DNA of 64,000 nt from Rhizobium aethiopicum (GCF_014197535.1 NZ_JACIFV010000002.1:310001-374000), one strand, 5' to 3'. Shown: positions 8,400 through 17,394, numbered from the stretch's first letter. Notes: generated by a model not told the origin, from the sequence alone. Made by a program: numbers and translations.

Positions 8400-10739
8400 C
8401 TACACCCGCTTCATCCGCTCCACCGCCATCAGCACCCGTTCCGGCGTCGCCGGCGCATCAAGCCTTGGGCAGACCTTGTAGTCCGCCACGCTCGCCACCG
8501 CCATCGACAGCGCTTCCAGCACCGAGATTGCCAGCATGAAGGGGGGCTCGCCGACCGCCTTGGAGCGGCCGATCGTCGCTTCGGCATTCTCCGACCATTC
8601 GGCCAGCCGCACGTTGAAGATCTTCGGGCGGTCGGAGGCGAGCGGGATCTTGTAGGTCGACGGGGCATGGGTGCGCAGCCGTCCCTTGTCGTCCCACCAG
8701 AGCTCTTCCGTCGTCAGCCAGCCCAAGCCTTGCACGAAGGCCCCTTCGACCTGGCCGAGGTCGATCGCCGGGTTCAGCGAGCGGCCGACATCGTGGAGGA
8801 TGTCGGTGCGGTCGATCAGATATTCGCCGGTCAGCGTATCGATCGAGACCTCAGTGCAGGCGGCGCCATAGGCGAAATAATAGAAGGGGGTGCCGCGGCC
8901 GGCCTTGCGATCCCAGTGGATCTTCGGCGTCTTGTAGAAGCCGGCGGCGGAAAGCTGGACGCGGGCGAAATAGGCCTGCTTGATGAAATCGGGGAAGGAG
9001 ATCTCGATCTCGCCGACGCGCACGCGGTTCGGCAGGAAGACGACGTCGGAAGGCGCCACCTCCCATTTTTCGGCGGCAAAGGCCACCAGACGTTCCTTGA
9101 TCTGGCGGGCGGCATCGAAGGCGGCCATGCCATTCAGATCCGAGCCGGAAGAGGCGGCGGTGGCCGAGGTGTTCGGCACCTTGGCCGTCGTCGTCGCGGT
9201 GATCTTCACCCTAGAGATATCGACCTGGAAACTGTCGGCCAGCACCTGCGCCACCTTGGTATAGAGGCCCTGGCCCATTTCGGTGCCGCCATGGTTCAGG
9301 TGGATCGAGCCGTCCTGATAGATATGGACCAGGGCGCCGGCTTGGTTGAAGGCGGTCATGGTGAAGGAGATGCCGAATTTGACCGGCGTCAGGGCGATGC
9401 CTTTTCTGATGTAGCGGCTGTCGCGATTGAAGCCGATGATGGCGTTGCGCCGCGCCCGATATTCGGCCGTCTCCTCCAGTTCGTCGACGACACGGGCGAT
9501 GATGTTGTCCTCGACCTCCTGATGATAGGGCGTCAGCGTGCGCCCGGAGCCCGGCTGGCCATAGAAATTCAACTTGCGGATATCGAGCGGATCCTTGCCG
9601 AGGGAATAGGCGATCTCCTCGATGACGCGTTCGGCGCCGAGCATGCCTTGCGGGCCGCCGAAGCCGCGGAAGGCGGTGTTGGAGACGGTGTGCGTCTTCA
9701 ACGGTTTCGACTGCAGATGCACATGCGGATAGAAATAGCTGGAATCGGCGTGGAAAAGTGCTCTGTCGGTCACCGGGCCCGAGAGGTCGGAGGAAAAGCC
9801 GCAGCGGGCCGCATAAGTCGCATCGACGGCGTGGATACGACCTTCGGCGTCGAAGCCCACTTCGTAATCAACGAGGAAATCGTGGCGCTTGCCGGTGGCG
9901 CTCATATCTTCGTCGCGATCCGGACGGAATTTGACGGCGCGGCCGAGCTTCTTGGCGGCGATCGCGGCGAGTGCGGCGAACTGGTTGCCTTGGGTTTCCT
10001 TGCCGCCGAAGCCGCCGCCCATGCGGCGCACGTTGACGGTCACGGCGTTAGACGGGATATCCAGCACATGGCCGACGATGTGCTGGATCTCGCTCGGATG
10101 CTGTGTCGAGGACCAGACGGTGACCTCGTCATCTTCGCCGGGGATCGCCACGGCGATATGGCCTTCGAGATAAAAATGCTCCTGGCCGCCGATGCGCATC
10201 TGGCCCTTTAGCCGCATCGCGGCGTTCGACATTTCCGTTTCCGGCTCGCCGCGCTGCAGCGTCATCGGCGTGGTGACCAGCGGGCTGCCATTGGCAAGCG
10301 CGCCGTCGATATTGTGCCAGTGCGGCAGGTCACGATAGTCGATCTTGGCGAGCCGCGCCGCGCGACGGGCGGTCTCGCGCGTTTCGGCGATGACGGCAAA
10401 GATCGGCTGGCGGTGGAACTGAACCAAAGTTTCGGCCAGCAGCGGTTCATCATGGCTGCCGTTGGAACTGGTGTCGTTGACGCCGGGCACGTCCTTGCCG
10501 GTGAAGACCCAGACCACGCCGGGATAGGCGGCGACCGCGGAAAGATCGATGCTGAGGATTTCGGCATGCGGCCGGTCGGAAAGGCCGAGCGCGCCGTGCA
10601 GCAGGCCGGTGGGTTCAGGGATGTCGTCGATGTAATCGGCAGCGCCGGTGACGTGTTTGTGCGCGGAATCATGGCGCAGGGAGCCATGCATCGGACCGGA
10701 GATGACGGCCTTGGGGTCTTCGAAGGTAGACTTGTCCAT
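8400..10739 (-). CDS. xdhB: xanthine dehydrogenase molybdopterin-binding subunit
   Basis: Large catalytic subunit that hydroxylates hypoxanthine to xanthine and xanthine to urate. It is 779 residues from the ATG at 10739, which has AAGGAG seven bases upstream; a longer upstream frame would translate a palindromic repeat and is rejected. Seen motifs: HVTGAADYIDDIPEP at the start, MGGGFGGKETQGNQ in the cofactor region, the AFRGFGGPQGM segment holding the substrate Arg, and GEPPFMLAISVLEAL near the C-terminus with the catalytic Glu. It follows xdhA after a 181-base gap filled with repeats. Confidence 0.96.
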   Translation of the reverse strand: MDKSTFEDPKAVISGPMHGSLRHDSAHKHVTGAADYIDDIPEPTGLLHGALGLSDRPHAEILSIDLSAVAAYPGVVWVFTGKDVPGVNDTSSNGSHDEPLLAETLVQFHRQPIFAVIAETRETARRAARLAKIDYRDLPHWHNIDGALANGSPLVTTPMTLQRGEPETEMSNAAMRLKGQMRIGGQEHFYLEGHIAVAIPGEDDEVTVWSSTQHPSEIQHIVGHVLDIPSNAVTVNVRRMGGGFGGKETQGNQFAALAAIAAKKLGRAVKFRPDRDEDMSATGKRHDFLVDYEVGFDAEGRIHAVDATYAARCGFSSDLSGPVTDRALFHADSSYFYPHVHLQSKPLKTHTVSNTAFRGFGGPQGMLGAERVIEEIAYSLGKDPLDIRKLNFYGQPGSGRTLTPYHQEVEDNIIARVVDELEETAEYRARRNAIIGFNRDSRYIRKGIALTPVKFGISFTMTAFNQAGALVHIYQDGSIHLNHGGTEMGQGLYTKVAQVLADSFQVDISRVKITATTTAKVPNTSATAASSGSDLNGMAAFDAARQIKERLVAFAAEKWEVAPSDVVFLPNRVRVGEIEISFPDFIKQAYFARVQLSAAGFYKTPKIHWDRKAGRGTPFYYFAYGAACTEVSIDTLTGEYLIDRTDILHDVGRSLNPAIDLGQVEGAFVQGLGWLTTEELWWDDKGRLRTHAPSTYKIPLASDRPKIFNVRLAEWSENAEATIGRSKAVGEPPFMLAISVLEALSMAVASVADYKVCPRLDAPATPERVLMAVERMKRV

Positions 10740-10776
10740 TAAATGGCTCCTTCGGGAGGAGATGTTATGACGTGTG

Positions 10777-10892
10777 GCCCCCTCATCCGCCCTTCGGGCA
10801 CCTTCTCCCCGAGGGGAGAAGGGGAAAAAGCGACGGCGCGGCACTCCCTTCTCCCCAGCGGGGAGAAGGTGGCGGCAGCCGGATGAGGGGGG
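10777..10892. repeat. second inverted pair of CCCCTCATCCG-type palindromes
   Basis: Copies at 10777-10824 and 10844-10892 face each other in the xdhA-xdhB gap. They share CCCCCTCATCCG, CCTTCGGG and CACCTTCTCCCC with the pair at 7766-7962. In the xdhAB transcript they would fold into strong hairpins, so they may tune the level of xdhB relative to xdhA. Confidence 0.85.
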
Positions 10893-10920
10893 CGGCTTGC
10901 GCAAACATGAACCATCTCCA

Positions 10921-12384
10921 TCACGCCACCTCCTCGAACCGCTTCAGCTCTGCCGGCGCGCCGACAGTCTCGAGATAGAACCGCGTCAACAAATTCTTCG
11001 CCGTCAGCTGGCGGTATTCCGCCGAGGCGCGCCAGTCGGTGAGCGGCTGGAAATCGGTGTCGAAGGCAGGGCGCGCGGCCTCGATCGTTGCTTCAGTCCA
11101 CGGCTTGCCGATCAGTTCGGCCTCCACCATACGGGCTCGTTTCGGCGTTGCCGCCATGCCGCCGTAGGCGATGCGGATGTCGGTGACGATCTCCGCGTCG
11201 TCGAGGGTCAGCAGGAAGGCGCCGAGCACGGCGGTGATGTCCTCGTCGCGGCGCTTGGTGATCTTGTAAGCCGCAAAGCGGCTGTTCGCGGGATAGGGCA
11301 CGAAGACGCTTTCGACGAATTCGCCGGGTTTGCGGTCCTGTTTGCCGTAGGCGATGAAGAAATCCTCGAGCGGCATTTTGCGCTGGCCTTCCAGGGAGCG
11401 CAGCGTCAGCGTCGCGCCGAGGGCGATCAAGGGCGGCGGGCTGTCGCCGATCGGCGAACCATTGGCGATGTTGCCGCCGATCGTGCCCATGTTGCGCACC
11501 TGCTCGCCGCCGATGCGGTCGATCAGCCGCCCGAGCGCCGGGATTTTCCGGGCGATCGCTTCGAAGGCCCTGGTGTAGCTGACGCCGGCGCCGATGGTGA
11601 CGCCGTCCTCGCTTTCGGTGATCGACTGCAATTCGCTCAGGTGGTTGATGAAGACGACCGGGCTCAGCCGCCGCATTTGTTTCGTCACCCAGAGGCCGAC
11701 ATCGGTCGAGCCGGCAACGACGATCGCGTCGGGCTCCTGCGAGAGAACTTCGGCCAGTGCCTGGACCGAAGCCGGCACGATCAAACGGTCTTCGCCTTTG
11801 GCAATCCGGATGGTGCCGCTCGCCTGCATGGCCCAGAGCCGTGCGATGATTTCCGAGCGCGTGCGCTCCAGCGGGTCGAACAGGGCGCTCGGCCGCATCA
11901 GGCTCACCTGCTCGGCCGCCTTGACGATCGGCTCGTAACCCGTGCAGCGGCAGAGATTGCCCTGCAATGCCTTTTCGATCTCGCGGCGGCCGGGTTTTTC
12001 CTTCGTCAGCCAGAGGCCGTACAGCGACATGACGAAGCCTGGGGTACAGAAGCCGCATTGCGAGCCATGGCAATCGACAAGCGCCTGCTGCACCGGATGC
12101 AGGGCGCCATCCCGGCCGGCCAGATGCTCGACCGTCACCACGTGCGTGGCGTGCAGCGAGCCGGTGAAACGGATGCAGGCATTGACGGATTCATAGGCAA
12201 GCTTGCCGTCGACGAGCCGGCCGACGAGCACGGTGCAGGCGCCGCAGTCGCCTTCCGCGCATCCCTCCTTGGTGCCGGTGAGGCGCCGCTTCAACCGCAG
12301 AAAATCGAGAAGCGTCTCGGTCGGTCCGACATCGGTGAGTTCGATGTCCTCGCCATTCAGGATGAAGCGAATGCTGTCGTTCAT
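10921..12384 (-). CDS. xdhA: xanthine dehydrogenase small subunit (2Fe-2S and FAD)
   Basis: Carries the two iron-sulfur clusters and FAD that take electrons from the XdhB molybdenum site to NAD+. From the ATG at 12384 it is 487 residues. The plant-ferredoxin-type cluster uses Cys42, 47, 50 and 70 (GCAEGDCGAC, ESVNAC). The second cluster uses Cys110, 113, 145 and 147 (SQCGFCTPG, LCRCTGYEP). The FAD domain starts near residue 190 with VVAGSTDVGLWV and includes GGNIANGSPIGDSPP. It is the first gene of xdhABC; bdhA lies just upstream on the same strand, 28 bases away, and may be co-transcribed. Confidence 0.96.
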   Translation of the reverse strand: MNDSIRFILNGEDIELTDVGPTETLLDFLRLKRRLTGTKEGCAEGDCGACTVLVGRLVDGKLAYESVNACIRFTGSLHATHVVTVEHLAGRDGALHPVQQALVDCHGSQCGFCTPGFVMSLYGLWLTKEKPGRREIEKALQGNLCRCTGYEPIVKAAEQVSLMRPSALFDPLERTRSEIIARLWAMQASGTIRIAKGEDRLIVPASVQALAEVLSQEPDAIVVAGSTDVGLWVTKQMRRLSPVVFINHLSELQSITESEDGVTIGAGVSYTRAFEAIARKIPALGRLIDRIGGEQVRNMGTIGGNIANGSPIGDSPPPLIALGATLTLRSLEGQRKMPLEDFFIAYGKQDRKPGEFVESVFVPYPANSRFAAYKITKRRDEDITAVLGAFLLTLDDAEIVTDIRIAYGGMAATPKRARMVEAELIGKPWTEATIEAARPAFDTDFQPLTDWRASAEYRQLTAKNLLTRFYLETVGAPAELKRFEEVA

Positions 12385-12412
12385 GGTATTCCCGGTTGTC
12401 TTTTCCAAATGG

Positions 12413-13189
12413 TTAGGCCGCCGTCCAGCCACCGTCAATCGAGATGTGGGTTCCGGTCACCTGCCGGGCGGCACCGCTCGCAAGGTAGAGCGACAGCGCG
12501 CCGATCTCCTCGGCCTTGACGAATTCACGCGTCGGCTGCGCCTTGAGGATGACCTCGCTCTTCACCTGCTCCTCGGTCATGCCGCGCGCCTTGGCGGTAT
12601 CGGGTATCTGCTTTTCGACGAGCGGCGTCAGCACGTAGCCGGGGCAGATGGCGTTGACCGTCACGCCGAATTCGGCAAGTTCCAGCGCCGCTGTCTTCGT
12701 GAGGCCTAATATACCATGCTTTGCCGCGACATAGGCGGATTTGAAGGGGGAGGCGACGAGCCCGTGGGCCGAGGCGATGTTGATGATGCGGCCATGCTTC
12801 CTAGCCTTCATCAGCGGAATGGCGGCGCGCATGGTGTGAAAGGAGCTCGACAGGTTGATGGCGATGATCTGATCCCATTTCTCAATCGGGAAATCCTCGA
12901 TCTTCTCGACATGCTGGATGCCGGCATTGTTGACGAGGACATCGACGCTGCCGAAGGTCTTCGCCGCAGTTTCGATCAGGTCGGCGATCTCGGTGGGTTT
13001 CGTCATGTCGGCCGGATGGTAGATCGCCCGGCCCTTCGATGCCGATTCAAGTCGCGCGACGGTCGCCTTGATTTCATCGGCGTTTCCGAAACCGTTGATG
13101 ACAATATTGTCGCCGGCTTCGGCAAAGGCGGTGGCGATCGCAAGGCCGATGCCGCTGGTGGAACCGGTGACGACGACTGATCTGCTCAT
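12413..13189 (-). CDS. bdhA: D-3-hydroxybutyrate dehydrogenase
   Basis: NAD-dependent oxidation of D-3-hydroxybutyrate to acetoacetate in polyhydroxybutyrate turnover. It is a 258-residue short-chain dehydrogenase with the cofactor motif TGSTSGIGLAIA near residue 8, NNAG (VLVNNAGIQ), and the catalytic Ser...YVAAK (ASAHGL, SAYVAAKHG). The C-terminal WTAA end and QPTREFVKAEEIGAL are typical of the BdhA subgroup. The start is the ATG at 13189; a longer in-frame extension to 13357 is not supported. It lies 28 bases upstream of xdhA on the same strand. Confidence 0.92.
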   Translation of the reverse strand: MSRSVVVTGSTSGIGLAIATAFAEAGDNIVINGFGNADEIKATVARLESASKGRAIYHPADMTKPTEIADLIETAAKTFGSVDVLVNNAGIQHVEKIEDFPIEKWDQIIAINLSSSFHTMRAAIPLMKARKHGRIINIASAHGLVASPFKSAYVAAKHGILGLTKTAALELAEFGVTVNAICPGYVLTPLVEKQIPDTAKARGMTEEQVKSEVILKAQPTREFVKAEEIGALSLYLASGAARQVTGTHISIDGGWTAA

Positions 13190-13330
13190 GCTGTTTCTCC
13201 GTGAATGCCGATGCTGCGTCGCAGCGTTAGCCGCGAGGTTATTCCCAAAGCCGGCTGGCTGGCAATTCCGCTTTATTGGCTTTTCTCGCCCGCATCCGTG
13301 TCCTATTGATTTGTCATGATAATCGGCGTG

Positions 13331-13431
13331 GAGCATTTCCGTTTTTCTCCGAATCACGGAAATGCTCTATCTCTTTGTTCCACGCAATTCCGGACGCAAA
13401 ATCGCTGCGCACTTTTGCTGGAATTGCTCTA
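13331..13431. repeat. composite GAGCATTTCCG / GGAATTGCTC intergenic element
   Basis: GAGCATTTCCG (13331-13341) and CGGAAATGCTC (13357-13367) form an 11-base hairpin. It is followed by CACGCAATTCCGGACGCAAA and GCACTTTTGCTGGAATTGCTC, which contain the partly complementary CAATTCC/GGAATTG. I recognise this as a widely repeated rhizobial intergenic sequence. It separates the divergent bdhA and glpK genes and so sits within their promoter region. Confidence 0.65.
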
Positions 13432-13445
13432 GGGAGAGGGATTTC

Positions 13446-14939
13446 ATGAGCGGATATGTTCTGGCGATCGATCAGGGAACGACGTCGACACGGGCGATTG
13501 TTTTTGATGGCGACATGCAGATCGTCGGCAAGGGCCAGAAGGAATTCACCCAGATCTATCCGCGCTCCGGCTGGGTCGAGCATGACCCCGAGGAGATCTG
13601 GGATTCGGTCGTCGCCACCGTCAAGATGGCGCTGCACGAAGCGAAGCTGACGGCGACGGACATCGCCGCGCTTGGCATCACCAACCAGCGCGAGACCGTG
13701 GTTGTGTGGGAGCGCGAGACCGGCCGGCCGATCCAGAATGCCATCGTCTGGCAGGACCGGCGCACGGCAAGCTATTGCGACAACCTGAAACGGCAGGATC
13801 TGGAGCGGGTTTTTACCAAGAAAACCGGCCTGATCCTTGATCCCTATTTCTCCGGCACCAAGCTCTCCTGGATGCTTGCCAACGTGAAGGGGGCGCGGGC
13901 GCGTGCGGCCCGGGGTGATCTTTGCTTCGGGACGATCGACACCTTCCTGATCTGGCGGCTGACCGTCGGCAAGAGCTTCGTGACCGACGCGACCAATGCC
14001 TCACGCACGCTGATGTACAACATTGCTGAAAACGCTTGGGACGAGGATCTGCTCGACATTCTGAGAGTGCCGGCCGCCATGCTGCCGGAGGTTAAGGACT
14101 GCGCCGCCGATTTCGGCACGGTCGATCCGGAGATTTTCGGCGCCGCGATCCCGATCCTTGGTGTCGCCGGCGACCAGCAGGCGGCGACCATCGGTCAGGC
14201 CTGCTTTGCGCCCGGCATGATGAAATCGACTTACGGTACCGGCTGTTTTGCGCTGCTCAATACCGGCGCCGATATGGTGCGTTCGAAAAACCGACTGCTG
14301 ACCACCATTGCCTACCGCCTGAACGGCGAGACGACCTATGCGCTCGAAGGTTCGATCTTCATCGCGGGTGCTGCCGTGCAATGGCTGCGCGACGGGCTTC
14401 GCATCATCGGCAGCGCCGCCGAGACCAATGCGCTTGCCGAAAAGGCCGATCCCACGCAGGAGGTCTATCTCGTCCCGGCCTTCACCGGGCTTGGCGCGCC
14501 ATATTGGGATGCCCAAGCGCGGGGCGCGATTTTCGGGCTGACGCGCAACAGCGGCCCGGCGGAGCTTTCCCGCGCGGCGCTCGAAGCCGTCTGCTACCAG
14601 ACCCGCGACCTGCTCGATGCCATGCAGAAGGACTGGAAGAACGGCGCCGAGGATACGGTACTCCGCGTCGATGGCGGCATGGTCGCCTCCGACTGGACGA
14701 TGCAACGCCTCGCTGACCTGCTCGATGCCCCGGTCGATCGCCCGGTGATCCTGGAGACCACCGCCTTGGGTGCGGCCTGGCTCGCCGGCGGCCGGGCAGG
14801 GGTGTGGCCTGATAGGGACGGCTTTTCGGCGACGTGGAAACGCGACCGGCGGTTCGAGCCCGATATGGACGAGAAGGTGCGGACGGCAAAGCTCAAGGGC
14901 TGGAAGAATGCGGTCAGGCGGACATTGAGCGAGGGGTGA
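13446..14939 (+). CDS. glpK: glycerol kinase
   Basis: Phosphorylates glycerol to sn-glycerol 3-phosphate with ATP. The 497-residue FGGY kinase starts [20 protein letters not shown], which is the N-terminal phosphate-binding motif. It has the GlpK-type [35 protein letters not shown] and the second FGGY signature around [10 protein letters not shown] and [10 protein letters not shown]. The ATG at 13446 has GGGAGAGG seven bases upstream; a longer frame from 13362 would translate the repeat. No glycerol transporter or glpD is adjacent, so it appears to stand alone. Confidence 0.96.
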   Translation: MSGYVLAIDQGTTSTRAIVFDGDMQIVGKGQKEFTQIYPRSGWVEHDPEEIWDSVVATVKMALHEAKLTATDIAALGITNQRETVVVWERETGRPIQNAIVWQDRRTASYCDNLKRQDLERVFTKKTGLILDPYFSGTKLSWMLANVKGARARAARGDLCFGTIDTFLIWRLTVGKSFVTDATNASRTLMYNIAENAWDEDLLDILRVPAAMLPEVKDCAADFGTVDPEIFGAAIPILGVAGDQQAATIGQACFAPGMMKSTYGTGCFALLNTGADMVRSKNRLLTTIAYRLNGETTYALEGSIFIAGAAVQWLRDGLRIIGSAAETNALAEKADPTQEVYLVPAFTGLGAPYWDAQARGAIFGLTRNSGPAELSRAALEAVCYQTRDLLDAMQKDWKNGAEDTVLRVDGGMVASDWTMQRLADLLDAPVDRPVILETTALGAAWLAGGRAGVWPDRDGFSATWKRDRRFEPDMDEKVRTAKLKGWKNAVRRTLSEG

Positions 14940-14959
14940 CGAAAGAACAGGTGTTCCTG

Positions 14960-15250
14960 TCAACTCAACCAGTTCTCGACATCGCGGGCGCCGTATACCA
15001 CTGCAGCGACGAAGATGCCGTAAGGCATGGATTCGTAGATTGCGATATAGCGCCCTTCAATGAGAAGCCGCGCTGTCGGACTCAACTCAGGGCGTGGCGA
15101 GCCCATGTGCGGGTGCTCGGCGGCAAGCTCCACCTTTTCCAGGATCCGGATGAGAAGGGCGTCGGCCGCCGGCTCATTGTCTGGCGCGATGGAACGCCAG
15201 ATATCGCGTAAATCTTCCTCGGCGTGGGGACTAAGAATATATCTAGCCAC
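14960..15250 (-). CDS. parE: ParE-type toxin
   Basis: Toxin of a type II ParDE module, of the RelE/ParE fold; ParE members poison DNA gyrase (family knowledge). The 96 residues show the family pattern ILSPHAEEDLRDIWRSIA near the start and RYIAIYESMPYGIFVAAVVYGARD at the end. The GTG start at 15250 lies inside the 8-base overlap with parD, which precedes it, the usual antitoxin-toxin order. It is convergent with glpK. Confidence 0.87.
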   Translation of the reverse strand: MARYILSPHAEEDLRDIWRSIAPDNEPAADALLIRILEKVELAAEHPHMGSPRPELSPTARLLIEGRYIAIYESMPYGIFVAAVVYGARDVENWLS

Positions 15251-15503
15251 GCTTACGGGCTTCCGCCTTCAACTCTGCCAAAAGCGTGGCTGCGTCGACC
15301 TCGCGGCCTTTGCCGCTTGCCATGCCCTCGTCATAGGCCCTCTTGAGGCGGCTCATTTCCATCTGCCTGGCTTCCTCTCGCTGTTCCCACAGGCGAAGCG
15401 CATCGCGTATGACCTCACTATTGGAGGCATAGGCTCCCGACTCCACCGCATCGTGAAGACGCGCGATTTGTTGAGGGGAAAGGGAAATCGTCAGGGTTCT
15501 CAT
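15243..15503 (-). CDS. parD: ParD-type antitoxin
   Basis: Ribbon-helix-helix antitoxin (86 residues) beginning MRTLTISLSPQQIARLHDAV and containing YASNSEVIRDALRLWEQRE, the typical ParD DNA-binding and dimerisation part. The charged C-terminal helix EMSRLKRAYDEGMASGKG wraps the toxin in this family. It starts at the ATG at 15503 and overlaps parE by 8 bases. A frame extension to 15539 lacks support. Confidence 0.87.
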   Translation of the reverse strand: MRTLTISLSPQQIARLHDAVESGAYASNSEVIRDALRLWEQREEARQMEMSRLKRAYDEGMASGKGREVDAATLLAELKAEARKRG

Positions 15504-15625
15504 GGCCTGAATAATACCGCGTCTAACAAAAAATAACAATTTTTCTTAGTGGCGGAGGCATCCTCATTCTTGCTGATAGCAGCATGATGGCGCTTCCGCT
15601 TCGTCAATAATTTTTTGATGCGGTC

Positions 15626-15652
15626 TGTCGGGTAAGCGGTTACTCCTTCGTC
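15626..15652 (+). promoter_or_regulatory. ECF42-type promoter of the YCII/sigma operon
   Basis: TGTCGG at 15626-15631, exactly 17 bases, then CGTC at 15649-15652, 21 bases before the YCII start codon. ECF42 sigma factors studied in Streptomyces use a TGTCGA-like -35 and a CGTC-like -10 element (established knowledge). The identical element with the identical spacer occurs at 17316-17342. Confidence 0.65.
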
Positions 15653-15673
15653 ATTTGGAAAGAGGAGTGACCG

Positions 15674-16048
15674 ATGCTTTATGCAATCCTTTGTTACGCC
15701 CATGAGGAAACCGTCTTCGCCTGGACCAAAGAGGAGGAGGCTGCCGTCATGGAAAAGCTTTACGCCGTGCAGGAGCCGCTTGCCAAAGCCGGCAAGCTGG
15801 GGCCTGTCGGCCGGCTGATGCCGACGACGGTGGCGACGACCGTGCGCAAGGGCAAGGACGAAGCTCTCGTCATCGATGGGCCGTTCGCGGAAACGAAAGA
15901 GGCGCTTCTCGGCTTTTACGTGGTTGATTTCGATACGCTCGACGAGGCAGTCGCCTTCTCGAAACAGCTATCCGCCGTCAATCCCGGCTCCACCTCTTAC
16001 GAAATTCGGCCTTTCTACGTGTTCAGGCCGGGAGATGCTGCATCATGA
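15674..16048 (+). CDS. YCII/DGPF-domain protein, partner of an ECF42 sigma factor
   Basis: A 124-residue YCII-related protein with a DGPF-type motif (VIDGPFAETKEALLGFYVVDF) and an N-terminal MLYAILCYAHEET. Members of this ferredoxin-like fold are encoded next to ECF41/42 sigma factors; their biochemical role is not settled. AGGAG at 15662 precedes the ATG. Its stop overlaps the sigma gene start as ATGA, so the two are translated together. The upstream promoter element suggests autoregulation by that sigma factor. Confidence 0.85.
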   Translation: MLYAILCYAHEETVFAWTKEEEAAVMEKLYAVQEPLAKAGKLGPVGRLMPTTVATTVRKGKDEALVIDGPFAETKEALLGFYVVDFDTLDEAVAFSKQLSAVNPGSTSYEIRPFYVFRPGDAAS

Positions 16049-17304
16049 CCGATATCGCCTGGATCGACCTTGCCCTTGCCTCAGCCCGCCCGAAAGCGCT
16101 CGGCGCGCTGTTGCGCTATTTCCGCGATCTCGATACCGCGGAAGAGGCGTTCCAAGAGGCATGCCTGCGGGCGATCCGGACATGGCCGGAAAAAGGACCG
16201 CCGCGCGATCCGACGGCCTGGCTCATTTTCGTCGGTCGCAACAGCGGTATCGATGCCGTGCGCAAACGGTCGAAGCTTCAGGCGCTGCCGGATGAGGACG
16301 TCATTTCCGATACCGAGGATGCCGAAAGCGACATTGCCGAGCGGCTGGACGATTCCAATTATCGTGACGATATCCTGCGGCTCCTCTTCATCTGCTGCCA
16401 TCCCGATCTGCCGGCAACCCAGCAGATCGCGCTGGCGCTGCGCATCGTCTCCGGCCTTTCGGTGACACAGATCGCGCGCGCATTCCTGGTCTCCGAAAGC
16501 GCCATGGAGCAACGCATCACTCGGGCCAAGGCGCGTGTCGCCAAGGCCGGCGTGCCTTTCGAAACGCCAAGCTCGCAGGAACGGGCCGAGCGTCTCTCGA
16601 TCGTCAGTACGATGATCTATCTCATCTTCAACGAGGGCTACAGCCAGGCCGATCCCAGGCATGAGGCAGCCGCCTTCAGCGACGAAGCGATCCGGCTGGG
16701 ACGCCTTATGCTGCACATCTTTCCGTCCGAACCGGAGTTGATGGGGTTGCTTGCGCTCATGCTTCTGCAGATATCGCGCCGCCCGGCGCGCTTCAGTCCC
16801 GAAGGCGAAATCGTGCTGCTCGAGGATCAGGACCGCTCTCTCTGGAACCAGCTTTTCATCAATGAGGCCCTGGCGCTTCTCGACAAGGCGGTGCGCCACC
16901 GCCAACCCGGACCCTACCAGCTTCAGGCGGCCATCGCCGCCATCCATTCCCGCGCGAAACGCGCCGAAGACACCGACTGGGCGGAGATCGATCTGCTTTA
17001 CCGCGCGCTGGAACGTGTTCAGCCGTCGCCCGTCGTAGCGCTTAATCGCGCGGTCGTCGTTTCCAAGCTGCAAGGGCCGCAGGAGGCGCTGGATCTTATC
17101 GATCCGCTCGGCGAGAAGCTCGGGGGCTATTTCTATTATCACGGTCTGCGGGGCGGGCTGCTGAAGCAGCTTGGTCTGACCAGCCAGGCGCGCGAAGCCT
17201 TCGACCATGCCATCGCGCTTGCCCATTCGGCGGCGGAAGCCGCCCATATCCGCCGGCAGATCGACAAGATGCAGGAAGAGGCGGCGCAGCCGATTGCAAA
17301 TTAA
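16045..17304 (+). CDS. ECF42-group RNA polymerase sigma factor with C-terminal TPR-like extension
   Basis: A 419-residue extracytoplasmic-function sigma factor. Region 2 lies near residues 10-80 (FRDLDTAEEAFQEACLRAIRTWP), and region 4 near 125-175 (ALALRIVSGLSVTQIARAFLVSESAMEQRITRAK). It is followed by a long helical extension of about 230 residues including NEGYSQADPRHEAAAFSDEAIRL, INEALALLDKA and ALNRAVVVSK, which is the DUF6596/TPR-like region typical of ECF42. No anti-sigma factor is encoded nearby; in this group the extension itself is thought to control activity. The operon partner is the YCII protein. Confidence 0.9.
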   Translation: MTDIAWIDLALASARPKALGALLRYFRDLDTAEEAFQEACLRAIRTWPEKGPPRDPTAWLIFVGRNSGIDAVRKRSKLQALPDEDVISDTEDAESDIAERLDDSNYRDDILRLLFICCHPDLPATQQIALALRIVSGLSVTQIARAFLVSESAMEQRITRAKARVAKAGVPFETPSSQERAERLSIVSTMIYLIFNEGYSQADPRHEAAAFSDEAIRLGRLMLHIFPSEPELMGLLALMLLQISRRPARFSPEGEIVLLEDQDRSLWNQLFINEALALLDKAVRHRQPGPYQLQAAIAAIHSRAKRAEDTDWAEIDLLYRALERVQPSPVVALNRAVVVSKLQGPQEALDLIDPLGEKLGGYFYYHGLRGGLLKQLGLTSQAREAFDHAIALAHSAAEAAHIRRQIDKMQEEAAQPIAN

Positions 17305-17315
17305 TTTCGGCGTGC

Positions 17316-17342
17316 TGTCGGAACGGCGAAGTTTGACACGTC
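17316..17342 (+). promoter_or_regulatory. second ECF42-type promoter, upstream of the AHSA1 gene
   Basis: TGTCGG at 17316-17321, 17 bases, CGTC at 17339-17342, 52 bases before the next start codon. Hexamer, tetramer and spacer are the same as in the element at 15626-15652, while the spacer sequence differs. This makes chance unlikely and points to shared control by the sigma factor. Confidence 0.65.
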
Positions 17343-17394
17343 CTTGTAACAACCTGATACGAAACGGGTTTCACTCAAACGGAGAGATGTTGAA

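Noticed and set aside
8667..10211. 514-codon plus-strand open frame
   Set aside because: It lies antisense to xdhB, which has strong conserved motifs; long shadow frames are expected in GC-rich DNA and its translation has no recognisable domain.
10740..10904. N-terminal extension of XdhB
   Set aside because: It is the translation of a palindromic repeat; the ATG at 10739 has a good ribosome binding site and matches relatives.
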